64,000 bases of DNA from positions 186,001-250,000 of the forward strand of contig JAEXTV010000031.1 in the NCBI GenBank assembly GCA_023406895.1, written 5' to 3'. Source of the stretch: Bacillota bacterium. GTDB lineage: Bacteria > Bacillota > Clostridia > Christensenellales > SZUA-584. Of the stretch, positions 9,141 through 16,326 are shown piece after piece. How positions within the stretch are numbered: position 1 is the first letter of the stretch; each line of letters starts with the position of its first letter. Below the pieces are notes generated by a model that saw only the letters and a list, made by a program, of their open reading frames with translations, was not told the DNA's origin and did not search any database. Position numbers and translations under genes: made by a program.

Positions 9141-10181
9141 ATGATAGAGAATTTCAACGAGCCCTTGATGGAGGTATTAGAGAAATATCCTTTATCAGTA
9201 AATGGAATTCGAACCGAATCATATAAACAAAAAAAGGGTGTCTGGTGGGTCGATACCACGGCAGGTATGAAGATTCTTAAGAAGCACCCTAATTCTGAAT
9301 CGATGCTGCTGTTTTTGTTAGCGGCGGTTTCTCATTTACAAAATAACGGTATACACATTCCAAATGTCAATAGAGCGAAAAACGGCGATTTTTATACTAA
9401 AGTTGGCGAAACTTGTTTTATTCTTATTGATGCCGTTGAAGGGAAGAATCCCGATTACAAGAACCAAACAGAGTTGGAAATGCTTGTTCGAGAAATGGCG
9501 AGATTTCATTCGGCTTCTGCAGGATTTGTTCCGCCAAATGAGTCAAAGATCCGTCAGCACCTCGGAAATTGGCTGCAAGACTATGGCGAAGATGTCAGCG
9601 GGTTAATGGAATTTTATACTCAAGAATTAAGCAAAACCGAGCATGGAGAGTTCGGAGAGCTCATTCTTGAGGTGTTCCCTTCGTTTCACAAGAATATGAT
9701 CGATACCTTACATGGGTTAAGCACTATCGTATATAGAGAATGGGTGAAAAAAATTGCAGCAATGGGAGGGCTGTGTCATCAGGACTTTGCAGCAGGGAAT
9801 ATCTTAATAAATCCTTCAGACAAGAAAGTATATATTCTGGATACTGACTCACTGACTATTGATCTTCCCGCTAGAGATATCAGAAAGCTGCTGAATAAGG
9901 TGATGAAGAAAAACGGAAAATGGGACTTAACTCTTTTGCATGATATTTTGAGATGGTATCAACAAGTCAATCCGCTGACTGCCGATGAATGGGCAGTTGT
10001 TAAAATGGACTTAAACTTCCCGCATTTGTTCAACGGCATAATGGATAAATATTACCGGCGCAGGGAAAGGGATTGGTCGGAAGGTAAATATATCAGCCGT
10101 CTAAGAGAAATGATTGCTGTTGAACGGTCAAAAGATAGTGTGCTGGATCAATACGACACGATTATAAAAAAGTTTCAGTAA
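9141..10181 (+). CDS. CotS-family spore coat kinase-like protein (copy 1)
   Basis: 346 residues with the aminoglycoside-phosphotransferase/choline-kinase fold found in CotS, CotI, YutH and YsxE. The catalytic loop is CHQDFAAGNIL (near residue 213), giving the HxD and Asn needed for catalysis. The metal-binding segment is ILDTDSLTIDLPARDIRK. It looks catalytically intact. AGGAGG precedes the ATG. CotS-type proteins sit in the spore coat of Bacilli and Clostridia; their substrate is not established. It is followed 21 bases later by a second, diverged copy and then by a glycosyltransferase. That gene order matches the cotS-cotSA neighbourhood of Bacillus. Confidence 0.88.
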   Translation: MIENFNEPLMEVLEKYPLSVNGIRTESYKQKKGVWWVDTTAGMKILKKHPNSESMLLFLLAAVSHLQNNGIHIPNVNRAKNGDFYTKVGETCFILIDAVEGKNPDYKNQTELEMLVREMARFHSASAGFVPPNESKIRQHLGNWLQDYGEDVSGLMEFYTQELSKTEHGEFGELILEVFPSFHKNMIDTLHGLSTIVYREWVKKIAAMGGLCHQDFAAGNILINPSDKKVYILDTDSLTIDLPARDIRKLLNKVMKKNGKWDLTLLHDILRWYQQVNPLTADEWAVVKMDLNFPHLFNGIMDKYYRRRERDWSEGKYISRLREMIAVERSKDSVLDQYDTIIKKFQ

Positions 10182-10202
10182 ACTTTTTGTGGGGGAATAA
10201 AA

Positions 10203-11222
10203 ATGGTAGAGCAAAATATGAGCATGGAAGATATTGCGCGCAGCGTTCTGGCTCAATATGATGTCGCTCCGGTGAAAATACAAATTATTCAACAGGGCGG
10301 CATCAAGACTGTATGGAGAATTATACTGGGCAAGGATGAGCTATGTTTAAAAAGACTAAACAAATCGCTCGACAAGGCGATATTCTCGGTGGAGGCTCAA
10401 AAGTATATAAAAGCCAATGGCGGGCTAGTGCCGGGTATCATTGATAATAAACAGGGCAAGTCGATTACGGAGTATAATAATGAGTTTTTTGTTTTGTATG
10501 AGTGGGTTGACGGTAAACAGCTAAATTTTAACGTCAAAGAAGATTTTAAAGCAGCCATGGAGGGATTGGCACTGTTTCATAAATGTTCACAAGGATATGA
10601 GCCGCCGCAAGAAGCCAGAGTATCAACAAAGCTCTCGAAATGGCCGGAACAATACCGGTCGATGTTAAACAGGATGAATGAATGGAAGAATACGGCGCAT
10701 CAGAATGCAGGTGTTGCTATTTACAACACGTATTTGACATGGATCGATCCAATCATAGCTTTGGGAGAAAGAGCAATCCAATACCTTGAGCGATCCCGGT
10801 ATGGTGAATTGTCATGCCTGGGTTCCTCGTCTGTTGTCTTGTGTCATCAGGATTTCGGCAAGGGCAACGCACTGCTTACACCTAAAGGTGTGTATGTATT
10901 AGATCTGGATGGAGTGACTTATGAATTAGCAGCCAGAGATTTAAGAAAAATCATACTCAAGACAATGGAAAACCAAAGCGGATTGAATGAGCAAGCCATG
11001 AAAAATATCATCGCATGGTATGCAAAGGGCAATATGCTGTCTGTTGACGAGAAAAAGATGGTTTATATTGACAGCTTGTTTCCGCACGGCTTCTTCGGTT
11101 GCGTCAAGAATCAATTTATAAAGAATAAATCAGTGAAAGCCTCGAGCATAGAACAAATCGCACAACTCGAGCTGTCGAAACAGAATATCTTAGGTGGGTT
11201 AATAGAGGGGGAAGAGACTTGA
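10203..11222 (+). CDS. CotS-family spore coat kinase-like protein (copy 2)
   Basis: 339 residues with the same fold as the preceding gene but clearly diverged from it. The N-lobe has a Lys-containing strand (LCLKRLNKSLDKAIF). The catalytic loop CHQDFGKGNALL lies near residue 219, followed by VLDLDGVTYELAARDLRK. GGGGG lies 7 bases before the ATG. The stop codon overlaps the TTG start of the glycosyltransferase by four bases (TTGA), so the two are translationally coupled. Both copies keep the catalytic Asp, so both may be active on a coat protein, sugar or small molecule; this is inference. Confidence 0.88.
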   Translation: MVEQNMSMEDIARSVLAQYDVAPVKIQIIQQGGIKTVWRIILGKDELCLKRLNKSLDKAIFSVEAQKYIKANGGLVPGIIDNKQGKSITEYNNEFFVLYEWVDGKQLNFNVKEDFKAAMEGLALFHKCSQGYEPPQEARVSTKLSKWPEQYRSMLNRMNEWKNTAHQNAGVAIYNTYLTWIDPIIALGERAIQYLERSRYGELSCLGSSSVVLCHQDFGKGNALLTPKGVYVLDLDGVTYELAARDLRKIILKTMENQSGLNEQAMKNIIAWYAKGNMLSVDEKKMVYIDSLFPHGFFGCVKNQFIKNKSVKASSIEQIAQLELSKQNILGGLIEGEET

Positions 11223-12352
11223 AAATTGCGATGATCTGTACTGAAAAGTTGCCCGTACCCCCCATTCGCGGTGGTGCTATCCAGCAATATATAGATGCAA
11301 TAATGCCTTATATACAGGGAAAACATGATGTCACCGTGTTTAGTGTAGAAGATCCTGATTTGTCGCTTAGGGATGACAACCGTCATACACACGTTATACG
11401 GGTTAGCGGTAAACCGAAGCAGGATTATATTAATAATGTTATCGCTCATATGAAAGAGAAATATGATTTGATACATGTCTTCAACCGGCCCAAATGGGTC
11501 AATATGATAGCCGATGCTTTTCCGGACGCCGCAATCAGCCTGAGTCTGCACAATGAGATGTTTCATCCGTCCAAGATATCTAAAGCGGATGGTGAGAGAT
11601 GCATTAAGAAAGTTAGGTTTATAACGACTGTCAGCAGGTTTATTACGGAAGGTATAGAAAAGCTCTATCCGGATGCGTCATCAAAGCTTCACACAGTTTA
11701 TTCCGGTGTCGATATCAATCGGTATCAGCCTGTGTGGTCTGAAGAAGCGATGCAGATAAGAGATCGGTTAAAGGCCAAGTATGGGCTATCCAACAAAAAA
11801 GTAGTGCTATTCGTCGGGCGACTGAGTTCCAAAAAAGGTGCACATATTCTTATCAAAGCGATTAAAGAAGTTCTGACGAGTCATCCGAATACGGCTCTTG
11901 TGCTTGTCGGAAGCAAATGGTATGGCGAGAATCAAGAAGACAGTTATGTACGGCAGGTTAAGCAGATGTCGGAAGAGTTGAAATCAGATACCATTCTGAC
12001 CGGTTTTCTTCCCCCGAAAGAAGTGATTGCTCATTATTACCTCGGAGATATTTTCGTTTGCGCATCTCAATGGAGAGAGCCATTGGCCAGAGTACACTAT
12101 GAGGCAATGGCGGCAGGCCTCCCCATTATTACGACGGACAAAGGGGGTAATGCCGAGGTGGTCAGGGGATTTGGAAATGGTATTGTTATCAGTGAATATA
12201 ACCAACCTCAAGCATTCGCGGATGCAATCACTTATTTGCTGGATCAGCCATCTATTGCGCTGGAAATGGGAAGGGCCGGAAGGATCCTTGCAGAAGAAAA
12301 GTATTCATGGGAGAGAGTTGCATCGGATCTGATGGGTTTATTTGAATCCTAG
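11219..12352 (+). CDS. Glycosyltransferase family 4 (CotSA/YtcC-like)
   Basis: 377 residues with the GT-B fold. The N-terminal domain begins ICTEKLPVPPIRGGAIQQY, the acceptor-side signature. The C-terminal donor domain has VLFVGRLSSKKG near residue 195 and the EX7E-type motif in REPLARVHYEAMAAGLPII. It is a retaining enzyme that probably uses a nucleotide sugar. The start is TTG, overlapping the stop of the CotS gene. CotSA and YtcC of Bacillus are the nearest named relatives by context and length. With Ugd and the epimerase in the same cluster, UDP-glucuronate or UDP-galacturonate are natural candidate donors (inference). Confidence 0.9.
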   Translation: MKIAMICTEKLPVPPIRGGAIQQYIDAIMPYIQGKHDVTVFSVEDPDLSLRDDNRHTHVIRVSGKPKQDYINNVIAHMKEKYDLIHVFNRPKWVNMIADAFPDAAISLSLHNEMFHPSKISKADGERCIKKVRFITTVSRFITEGIEKLYPDASSKLHTVYSGVDINRYQPVWSEEAMQIRDRLKAKYGLSNKKVVLFVGRLSSKKGAHILIKAIKEVLTSHPNTALVLVGSKWYGENQEDSYVRQVKQMSEELKSDTILTGFLPPKEVIAHYYLGDIFVCASQWREPLARVHYEAMAAGLPIITTDKGGNAEVVRGFGNGIVISEYNQPQAFADAITYLLDQPSIALEMGRAGRILAEEKYSWERVASDLMGLFES

Positions 12353-12391
12353 AAGATATTTCATTCGGTTATTACAGCATAAACTCTGTAA

Positions 12392-12421
12392 GGGACTCAA
12401 GGTGAGATTGAGTCCCTTTTT
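12392..12421 (+). terminator. Rho-independent terminator
   Basis: GGGACTCAA and TTGAGTCCC form a perfect 9-bp stem with a 7-base loop and a following run of T, 40 bases after the GT4 stop codon. Confidence 0.85.
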
Positions 12422-12785
12422 ATGTGCTTTAGCGCAATAATCCACCAGCTATGCTGGCGCAAATAAAAAATGCTTCAGCTTACAGCAGTGTGCGGAGCGA
12501 ATGACACAAAAAGTGACCGTCAAGAATAACACTCATTATGACGAATACTGCTTTAGCAGTCGTAGGGCAAGTCATGCGACTGGTGGTTTTTTCAGTACGT
12601 CTTGAGACGCAGCCAGTAATATGCCCGTTTAGGGCTGGTGCATACCACCAGTTTAACTGGTGGTTTTGAATAGAGAGGGGTGCAGCCAGTCACATAAGTT
12701 TGAATTAAGAATACTATATAACAGATCAAATATGTGACTAATTACGATATGGTATACCTGCAATAATATAGTCGAAGGGGGATTT
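12422..12785. other. Structured non-coding region, possible IS200/IS605-type remnant
   Basis: No gene. There are four small hairpins: CCAGC-TAT-GCTGG near 12444, ACTGC-TTTA-GCAGT at 12547-12560, GCCC-GTTTA-GGGC at 12623-12635, and ACCACCAG-TTTAA-CTGGTGGT at 12644-12664. The words CTGGTGGTTTT occur twice (12580 and 12657). Subterminal hairpins without inverted termini are typical of IS200/IS605 ends and of small non-autonomous derivatives, but no transposase is present. The final part must hold the promoter of the next cotE gene. Confidence 0.45.
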
Positions 12786-12788
12786 TTG

Positions 12789-13262
12789 GTGGAATCAAAT
12801 AATCATCGGGAGATCATCGTAAAAACGACCTGTGGGAGAGGATCCAAGGTCATTGAGTATGTTCAATATATAGAACTGCCTAAGGATATAATTCCTGACC
12901 GCATAATGGGATCTACCATTACGAACGTAGAGCAGCCAAAAGCGCTTAAATGGAAAGTGCCCGAAAAAAGCCGTTATTATGTTCCGGTAAAAGGGTCTTT
13001 TGATATGCATGTTTGGTATGCACATAACAATGGACATGACACGGCTGTTGGCACAGCATCGGTTGTTTATCATGAGAACATTCCCATTCAAGAGCGCAGC
13101 GCGACACCGGTCGGCTCGGTTACTGCCTCAGCGAGAATTGAAGAAGCTCCAGTGTTTGCAGAAGCGAAGCTGGAAGGGAATAAGATCCGAATTGTGGCCC
13201 GAATAGAGATCTCGGCAGAAGTTATCGGAGATTCAAGGCTAATGGTAGAAGTTGTGGAATGA
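12789..13262 (+). CDS. CotE-family outer spore coat protein (copy 2)
   Basis: About 157 residues. It shares the CotE plan: REIIVKTTCGRGSKV at the start, the core VKGSFDMHVWYAHNNGHDTA, VVYHENIPIQ, and the ending ISAEVIGDSRLMVEVVE. The GTG start lies 7 bases after AAGGGGG; a TTG three bases earlier is possible but too close to that site. The middle block between the HVWY core and the C-terminal strand is longer and more Ala/Glu-rich than in copy 1. Copies 2 and 3 are 66 bases apart and probably co-transcribed. Confidence 0.85.
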   Translation: MESNNHREIIVKTTCGRGSKVIEYVQYIELPKDIIPDRIMGSTITNVEQPKALKWKVPEKSRYYVPVKGSFDMHVWYAHNNGHDTAVGTASVVYHENIPIQERSATPVGSVTASARIEEAPVFAEAKLEGNKIRIVARIEISAEVIGDSRLMVEVVE

Positions 13263-13328
13263 TTTGAAATCAGACGGTTATGAGTATCTGTGTGAGTAGA
13301 CGCATAGCCAGCGGAAAGAGGGAGAATA

Positions 13329-13874
13329 ATGGAGCAAATTAAGAAAATTATAGCAAAGGCCGCTTATGGTCAAAGCGCGAAAGTTTTCAGCAAAGGTATC
13401 GATATCAATACTTATGAAAGAAAGAGACCCACGAAAGTTCTTGGATGTATCATAACTGATGCTGAAATTTCGGGCTGTACTTTTGAAGGGAACGTAGAAA
13501 ACGGAAAGGCTGTCAGGGTAAACGGGAAATTCGATACCCACTTGTGGTATGGTCTGGACGGCGATACAAAGGTGGCAAAGGTCAGTACAAAATTTTCTGA
13601 TGTTATCACCGTCCATGCACAGGGTGCGGAGATGTACAGTGACGAGGAAATCAGAGCCTGGATCGCGCAAGCCCCAAAGTGTTGCGGAACTTCGATTACG
13701 GATGGGCTTGAAGGAGCTTGTGTCAAGGCTCAGGTCGAATATGAACTTGGTGCTGAGATCGTTGGTCTGACAACTTTAAACGTGAAAGTCATGAATGCTG
13801 TCAGCGAGGTGAATGATATCGAGGAGGTCACGGTTGAGGATAAAGCTGACATTGATGAGTTTGAAGATGATTAA
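13329..13874 (+). CDS. CotE-family outer spore coat protein (copy 3, acidic tail)
   Basis: 181 residues. CotE features: KKIIAKAAYGQSAKV, VLGCIITDAEISGC, the core VNGKFDTHLWYGLDGDT, YSDEEIRAWIAQAPKCC, and the strand VEYELGAEIVGLTTLNVKV. It is the only copy here with an acidic C-terminal extension of about 25 residues (ending DKADIDEFEDD), as in Bacillus CotE. It also has the Cys-Cys at the position of the single Cys in copy 1. GAGGGAGAATA precedes the ATG. It is the best candidate for the true CotE orthologue; the other two may be specialised paralogues (inference). Confidence 0.87.
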   Translation: MEQIKKIIAKAAYGQSAKVFSKGIDINTYERKRPTKVLGCIITDAEISGCTFEGNVENGKAVRVNGKFDTHLWYGLDGDTKVAKVSTKFSDVITVHAQGAEMYSDEEIRAWIAQAPKCCGTSITDGLEGACVKAQVEYELGAEIVGLTTLNVKVMNAVSEVNDIEEVTVEDKADIDEFEDD

Positions 13875-13892
13875 ACAAAATTTATGGATAAA

Positions 13893-13928
13893 CAGGGATG
13901 TTCTGCAACAAAGAACATCCTTGTTTAT
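13893..13928 (+). terminator. Likely terminator after the cotE pair
   Basis: GGATGTTCT and AGAACATCC form a 9-bp stem with a 7-base loop, followed by TTGTTTAT. Confidence 0.65.
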
Positions 13929-14002
13929 ATCACATTGGAGCTTTGAGGGAAGACCATTATACAAAGTAAGATTTTCAGATTTGTAAACTGCTTTTAATAA
14001 GA

Positions 14003-15043
14003 ATGAGGAAACGGAAAGTGAATAATGTTGAGATAGACGCCAAAAAGGTATATCTTGTTACCGGCTCGGCTGGATTTATCGGTTACTTTTTGTGTAAAAG
14101 CTTACTCGAGAAAGGCTGCCGAATTATTGGTTTAGATAACTTGAATGATTATTATGACGTGAATCTGAAGTATGAACGCTTAAAACGCTTAAAATTATTC
14201 AAGGGCTTTTCATTTATTCAAAAGGATATCTCAAACAAGGAAGCAGTGAGTGATATCTTCAGTGAGTACCTGCCGGACATTGTGGTCAATTTGGCTGCCC
14301 AACCGGGAGTGAGGTATTCGTTAGTCAACCCGGATGCCTATATACAAAGCAATTTGATAGGCTTTTATAATATTCTTGAGGCATGTCGGCAATACCCCGT
14401 TCAGCATCTGATCTATGCCTCATCCAGCTCGGTATATGGTCTCAAAGAAAAGGGCCCTTTTTTAGAATCTGACTTCACTGACAAGCCAATATCCATGTAC
14501 GCGGCGACCAAGAAGTCCAATGAGCTCGTTGCATACGCATATAGCTATCTTTTTAAAATACCTGTGACAGGTTTACGCTTTTTTACTGTATACGGCCCGT
14601 TCGGACGTCCGGATATGGCATATTTTAAATTTACAAATCAATATTTTGCAGGACAGCCCATTACGATCTATCAAGATGGCGACAGTGAAAACGTCATATA
14701 CAGAGATTTTACTTACATTGATGATATTGTAGAAGGCATAGAAAGATTGCTGGGTGATTTCCCGACCGGAATCGTCCCTAATCATGTTTACAATATTGGA
14801 AGCAACCATCCGGAAAGCCTTAATACGTTTATAGAGACATTAGAGAAAAGCTTAACCGAGGCAACCGGAAGAGACGTCATTTTTCAAAGAATTTATAAAT
14901 CTATTCAGCCGGGGGATGTCACCGCCACTTATGCATCTATTGATTTAATAAAAAATGCAGTAGGATTTGAGCCAAAGGTATCGATACAAGAAGGACTAAG
15001 GAAGTTTGCGGCGTGGTATGTGGCGTATTATAATGTCAGATAG
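14003..15043 (+). CDS. UDP-glucuronate 4-epimerase-like NAD-dependent epimerase
   Basis: 346 residues, extended SDR fold. NAD site GSAGFIG (residues 21-27), LAAQPGVRYS (98-106), catalytic Tyr166 and Lys170 in SMYAATKK, and RFFTVYGPFGRPDMA. The RYS and GRPDMA features are typical of UDP-glucuronate 4-epimerases, which make UDP-galacturonate, rather than of GalE. A GTG at 14018 has a better-placed GAGGAAA site and may be the true start. With the dehydrogenase at 6716 the cluster encodes both steps UDP-glucose to UDP-glucuronate to UDP-galacturonate. In Bacillus, ytcB is the comparable epimerase of the coat-polysaccharide locus. Confidence 0.88.
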   Translation: MRKRKVNNVEIDAKKVYLVTGSAGFIGYFLCKSLLEKGCRIIGLDNLNDYYDVNLKYERLKRLKLFKGFSFIQKDISNKEAVSDIFSEYLPDIVVNLAAQPGVRYSLVNPDAYIQSNLIGFYNILEACRQYPVQHLIYASSSSVYGLKEKGPFLESDFTDKPISMYAATKKSNELVAYAYSYLFKIPVTGLRFFTVYGPFGRPDMAYFKFTNQYFAGQPITIYQDGDSENVIYRDFTYIDDIVEGIERLLGDFPTGIVPNHVYNIGSNHPESLNTFIETLEKSLTEATGRDVIFQRIYKSIQPGDVTATYASIDLIKNAVGFEPKVSIQEGLRKFAAWYVAYYNVR

Positions 15044-15293
15044 CATTGTTTTCATATTATGAAGGTCACTGCTGAAACTTCTGATGATGAACCCGTCAGT
15101 AAGCCATCAAATAATTAGGTCGGCACCGTGATTCTGCATATCAACAACACAGCCAAGGAACATCTAAAAGCAACCAATATGATTGCCTGATAATATCTGA
15201 TAACGTATAGAATAGATAGTAAATATATATGAACTGATTCATTGAACATATATGGTACAATTTGAATATTTATAAGTGAAAGGAGTGTAAGTG

Positions 15294-15626
15294 ATGGGAG
15301 AAAATATGAACCTGGCTGATAGGAATTTCGAGCAAACAATTATGTCCCATGCCCCTATACTTATTGACTTCTGGGGGGAAAACTGCGTCCCATGCAAAAT
15401 GATGGAGCCGATTATTGATGGGATTAGATCCAAATATATCGGGAAGATCTCGGTTTATAAGGCTAATATTAATAATTGCTCAAAGGTCATTGAGCAATAT
15501 AATGTCAAGAGCGTACCAACCATTGCTTTATTCGTTAAGGGGAAACTCGTTGGTAAATTTTCGGGTGTCATTCGAGAGGAAGCGCTTTGTCGAAAAATTG
15601 ATACTGCATTAACGAACTGTTTGTAA
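15294..15626 (+). CDS. Thioredoxin-like protein with CVPC active site
   Basis: About 110 residues, the length of a classical thioredoxin. The active site is WGENCVPCKMMEP, so the canonical CGPC is replaced by CVPC. The cis-proline loop is SVPTIALFVKGKLVGKFSG. The ATG lies 8 bases after AAGGAG; a GTG three bases earlier is possible. No reductase gene is adjacent. The altered dipeptide should change the redox potential relative to thioredoxin (family knowledge), but the partner is unknown. Confidence 0.9.
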   Translation: MGENMNLADRNFEQTIMSHAPILIDFWGENCVPCKMMEPIIDGIRSKYIGKISVYKANINNCSKVIEQYNVKSVPTIALFVKGKLVGKFSGVIREEALCRKIDTALTNCL

Positions 15627-15696
15627 ATCTGTGAATCCAAGGAGTTATTAGACTTAGCATATAAGAAGCCTGATCTCAAAGATGGACCAGGCTTCG

Positions 15697-15864
15697 TTAA
15701 TTCTGACTATTTCCCAAAAAACATTTTAAATGATTCTTTTGACGTTCCTGCATTTTCAAGTTTTCAAATAGTGGCTCCATCAGATATTTTATATTAGCCA
15801 GAACCAAAACATCCTTTGCATATAAAAATTGAACGGGAGAGCTGCCTTTTCCGCAGTTGATAAT
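15697..15864 (-). pseudogene. Possible 3' remnant of an unrecognised gene
   Basis: On the minus strand a 55-codon frame stays open, with protein-like composition (SSPVQFLYAKDVLVLANIKY, then LMEPLFENLK), ending at TAA. It has no start codon in front and follows a stop. A hairpin AAGCCTG/CAGGCTT at 15666-15694 lies just beyond its end, as a terminator would. This suggests the surviving tail of a lost gene. I cannot name the family. Confidence 0.3.
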
Positions 15865-16209
15865 CTACGATTTGATTCTCGACAGCCACCTGTTTATTCC
15901 TGTAAAACCATTCCTCATAGTCTCTTTACCCATCCTCGCTTTCGAAACTTGCCCGATCATTACAAAGAAAGTACAAAAGCCATTTCGCTGGACGAGGTGG
16001 AGGATGCGTTTGATCACATAGGGGCGGGGTCGGATTTGGTTGACTTAGCTGTACCAAAAAAGCATCTTGTTATGGCAGGCAGTTTTTTAAAAATAAAAGC
16101 CTTGAAATCAAGCAGTTTTGGCGCATTTGCAGATATTCACGTGTCGATTCTAATTGCTTTATATCTACTCACTGATAATGAAATTATGCTGGGGGGTGTG
16201 GAGTCATAA
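15829..16209 (+). CDS. Uncertain small open frame
   Basis: 126 codons without a clear ribosome binding site. The second half has a plausible protein composition, including acidic helix SLDEVEDAFDHIGAGSD and a hydrophobic stretch HVSILIALYLL, but resembles no family I know. It overlaps a possible gene remnant on the other strand. It may be part of a decayed gene rather than a functional one. Confidence 0.25.
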   Translation: MNGRAAFSAVDNLRFDSRQPPVYSCKTIPHSLFTHPRFRNLPDHYKESTKAISLDEVEDAFDHIGAGSDLVDLAVPKKHLVMAGSFLKIKALKSSSFGAFADIHVSILIALYLLTDNEIMLGGVES

Positions 16210-16326
16210 TGACGGGCTGCTTATCGTCCTAATTTTATTATTTTATACAGGACAGCAAATATTAATAGCGGTATGATACAATATAATAAGTCTTGCTAGA
16301 TTATTAATATGAAAAGGTGTATCAGG

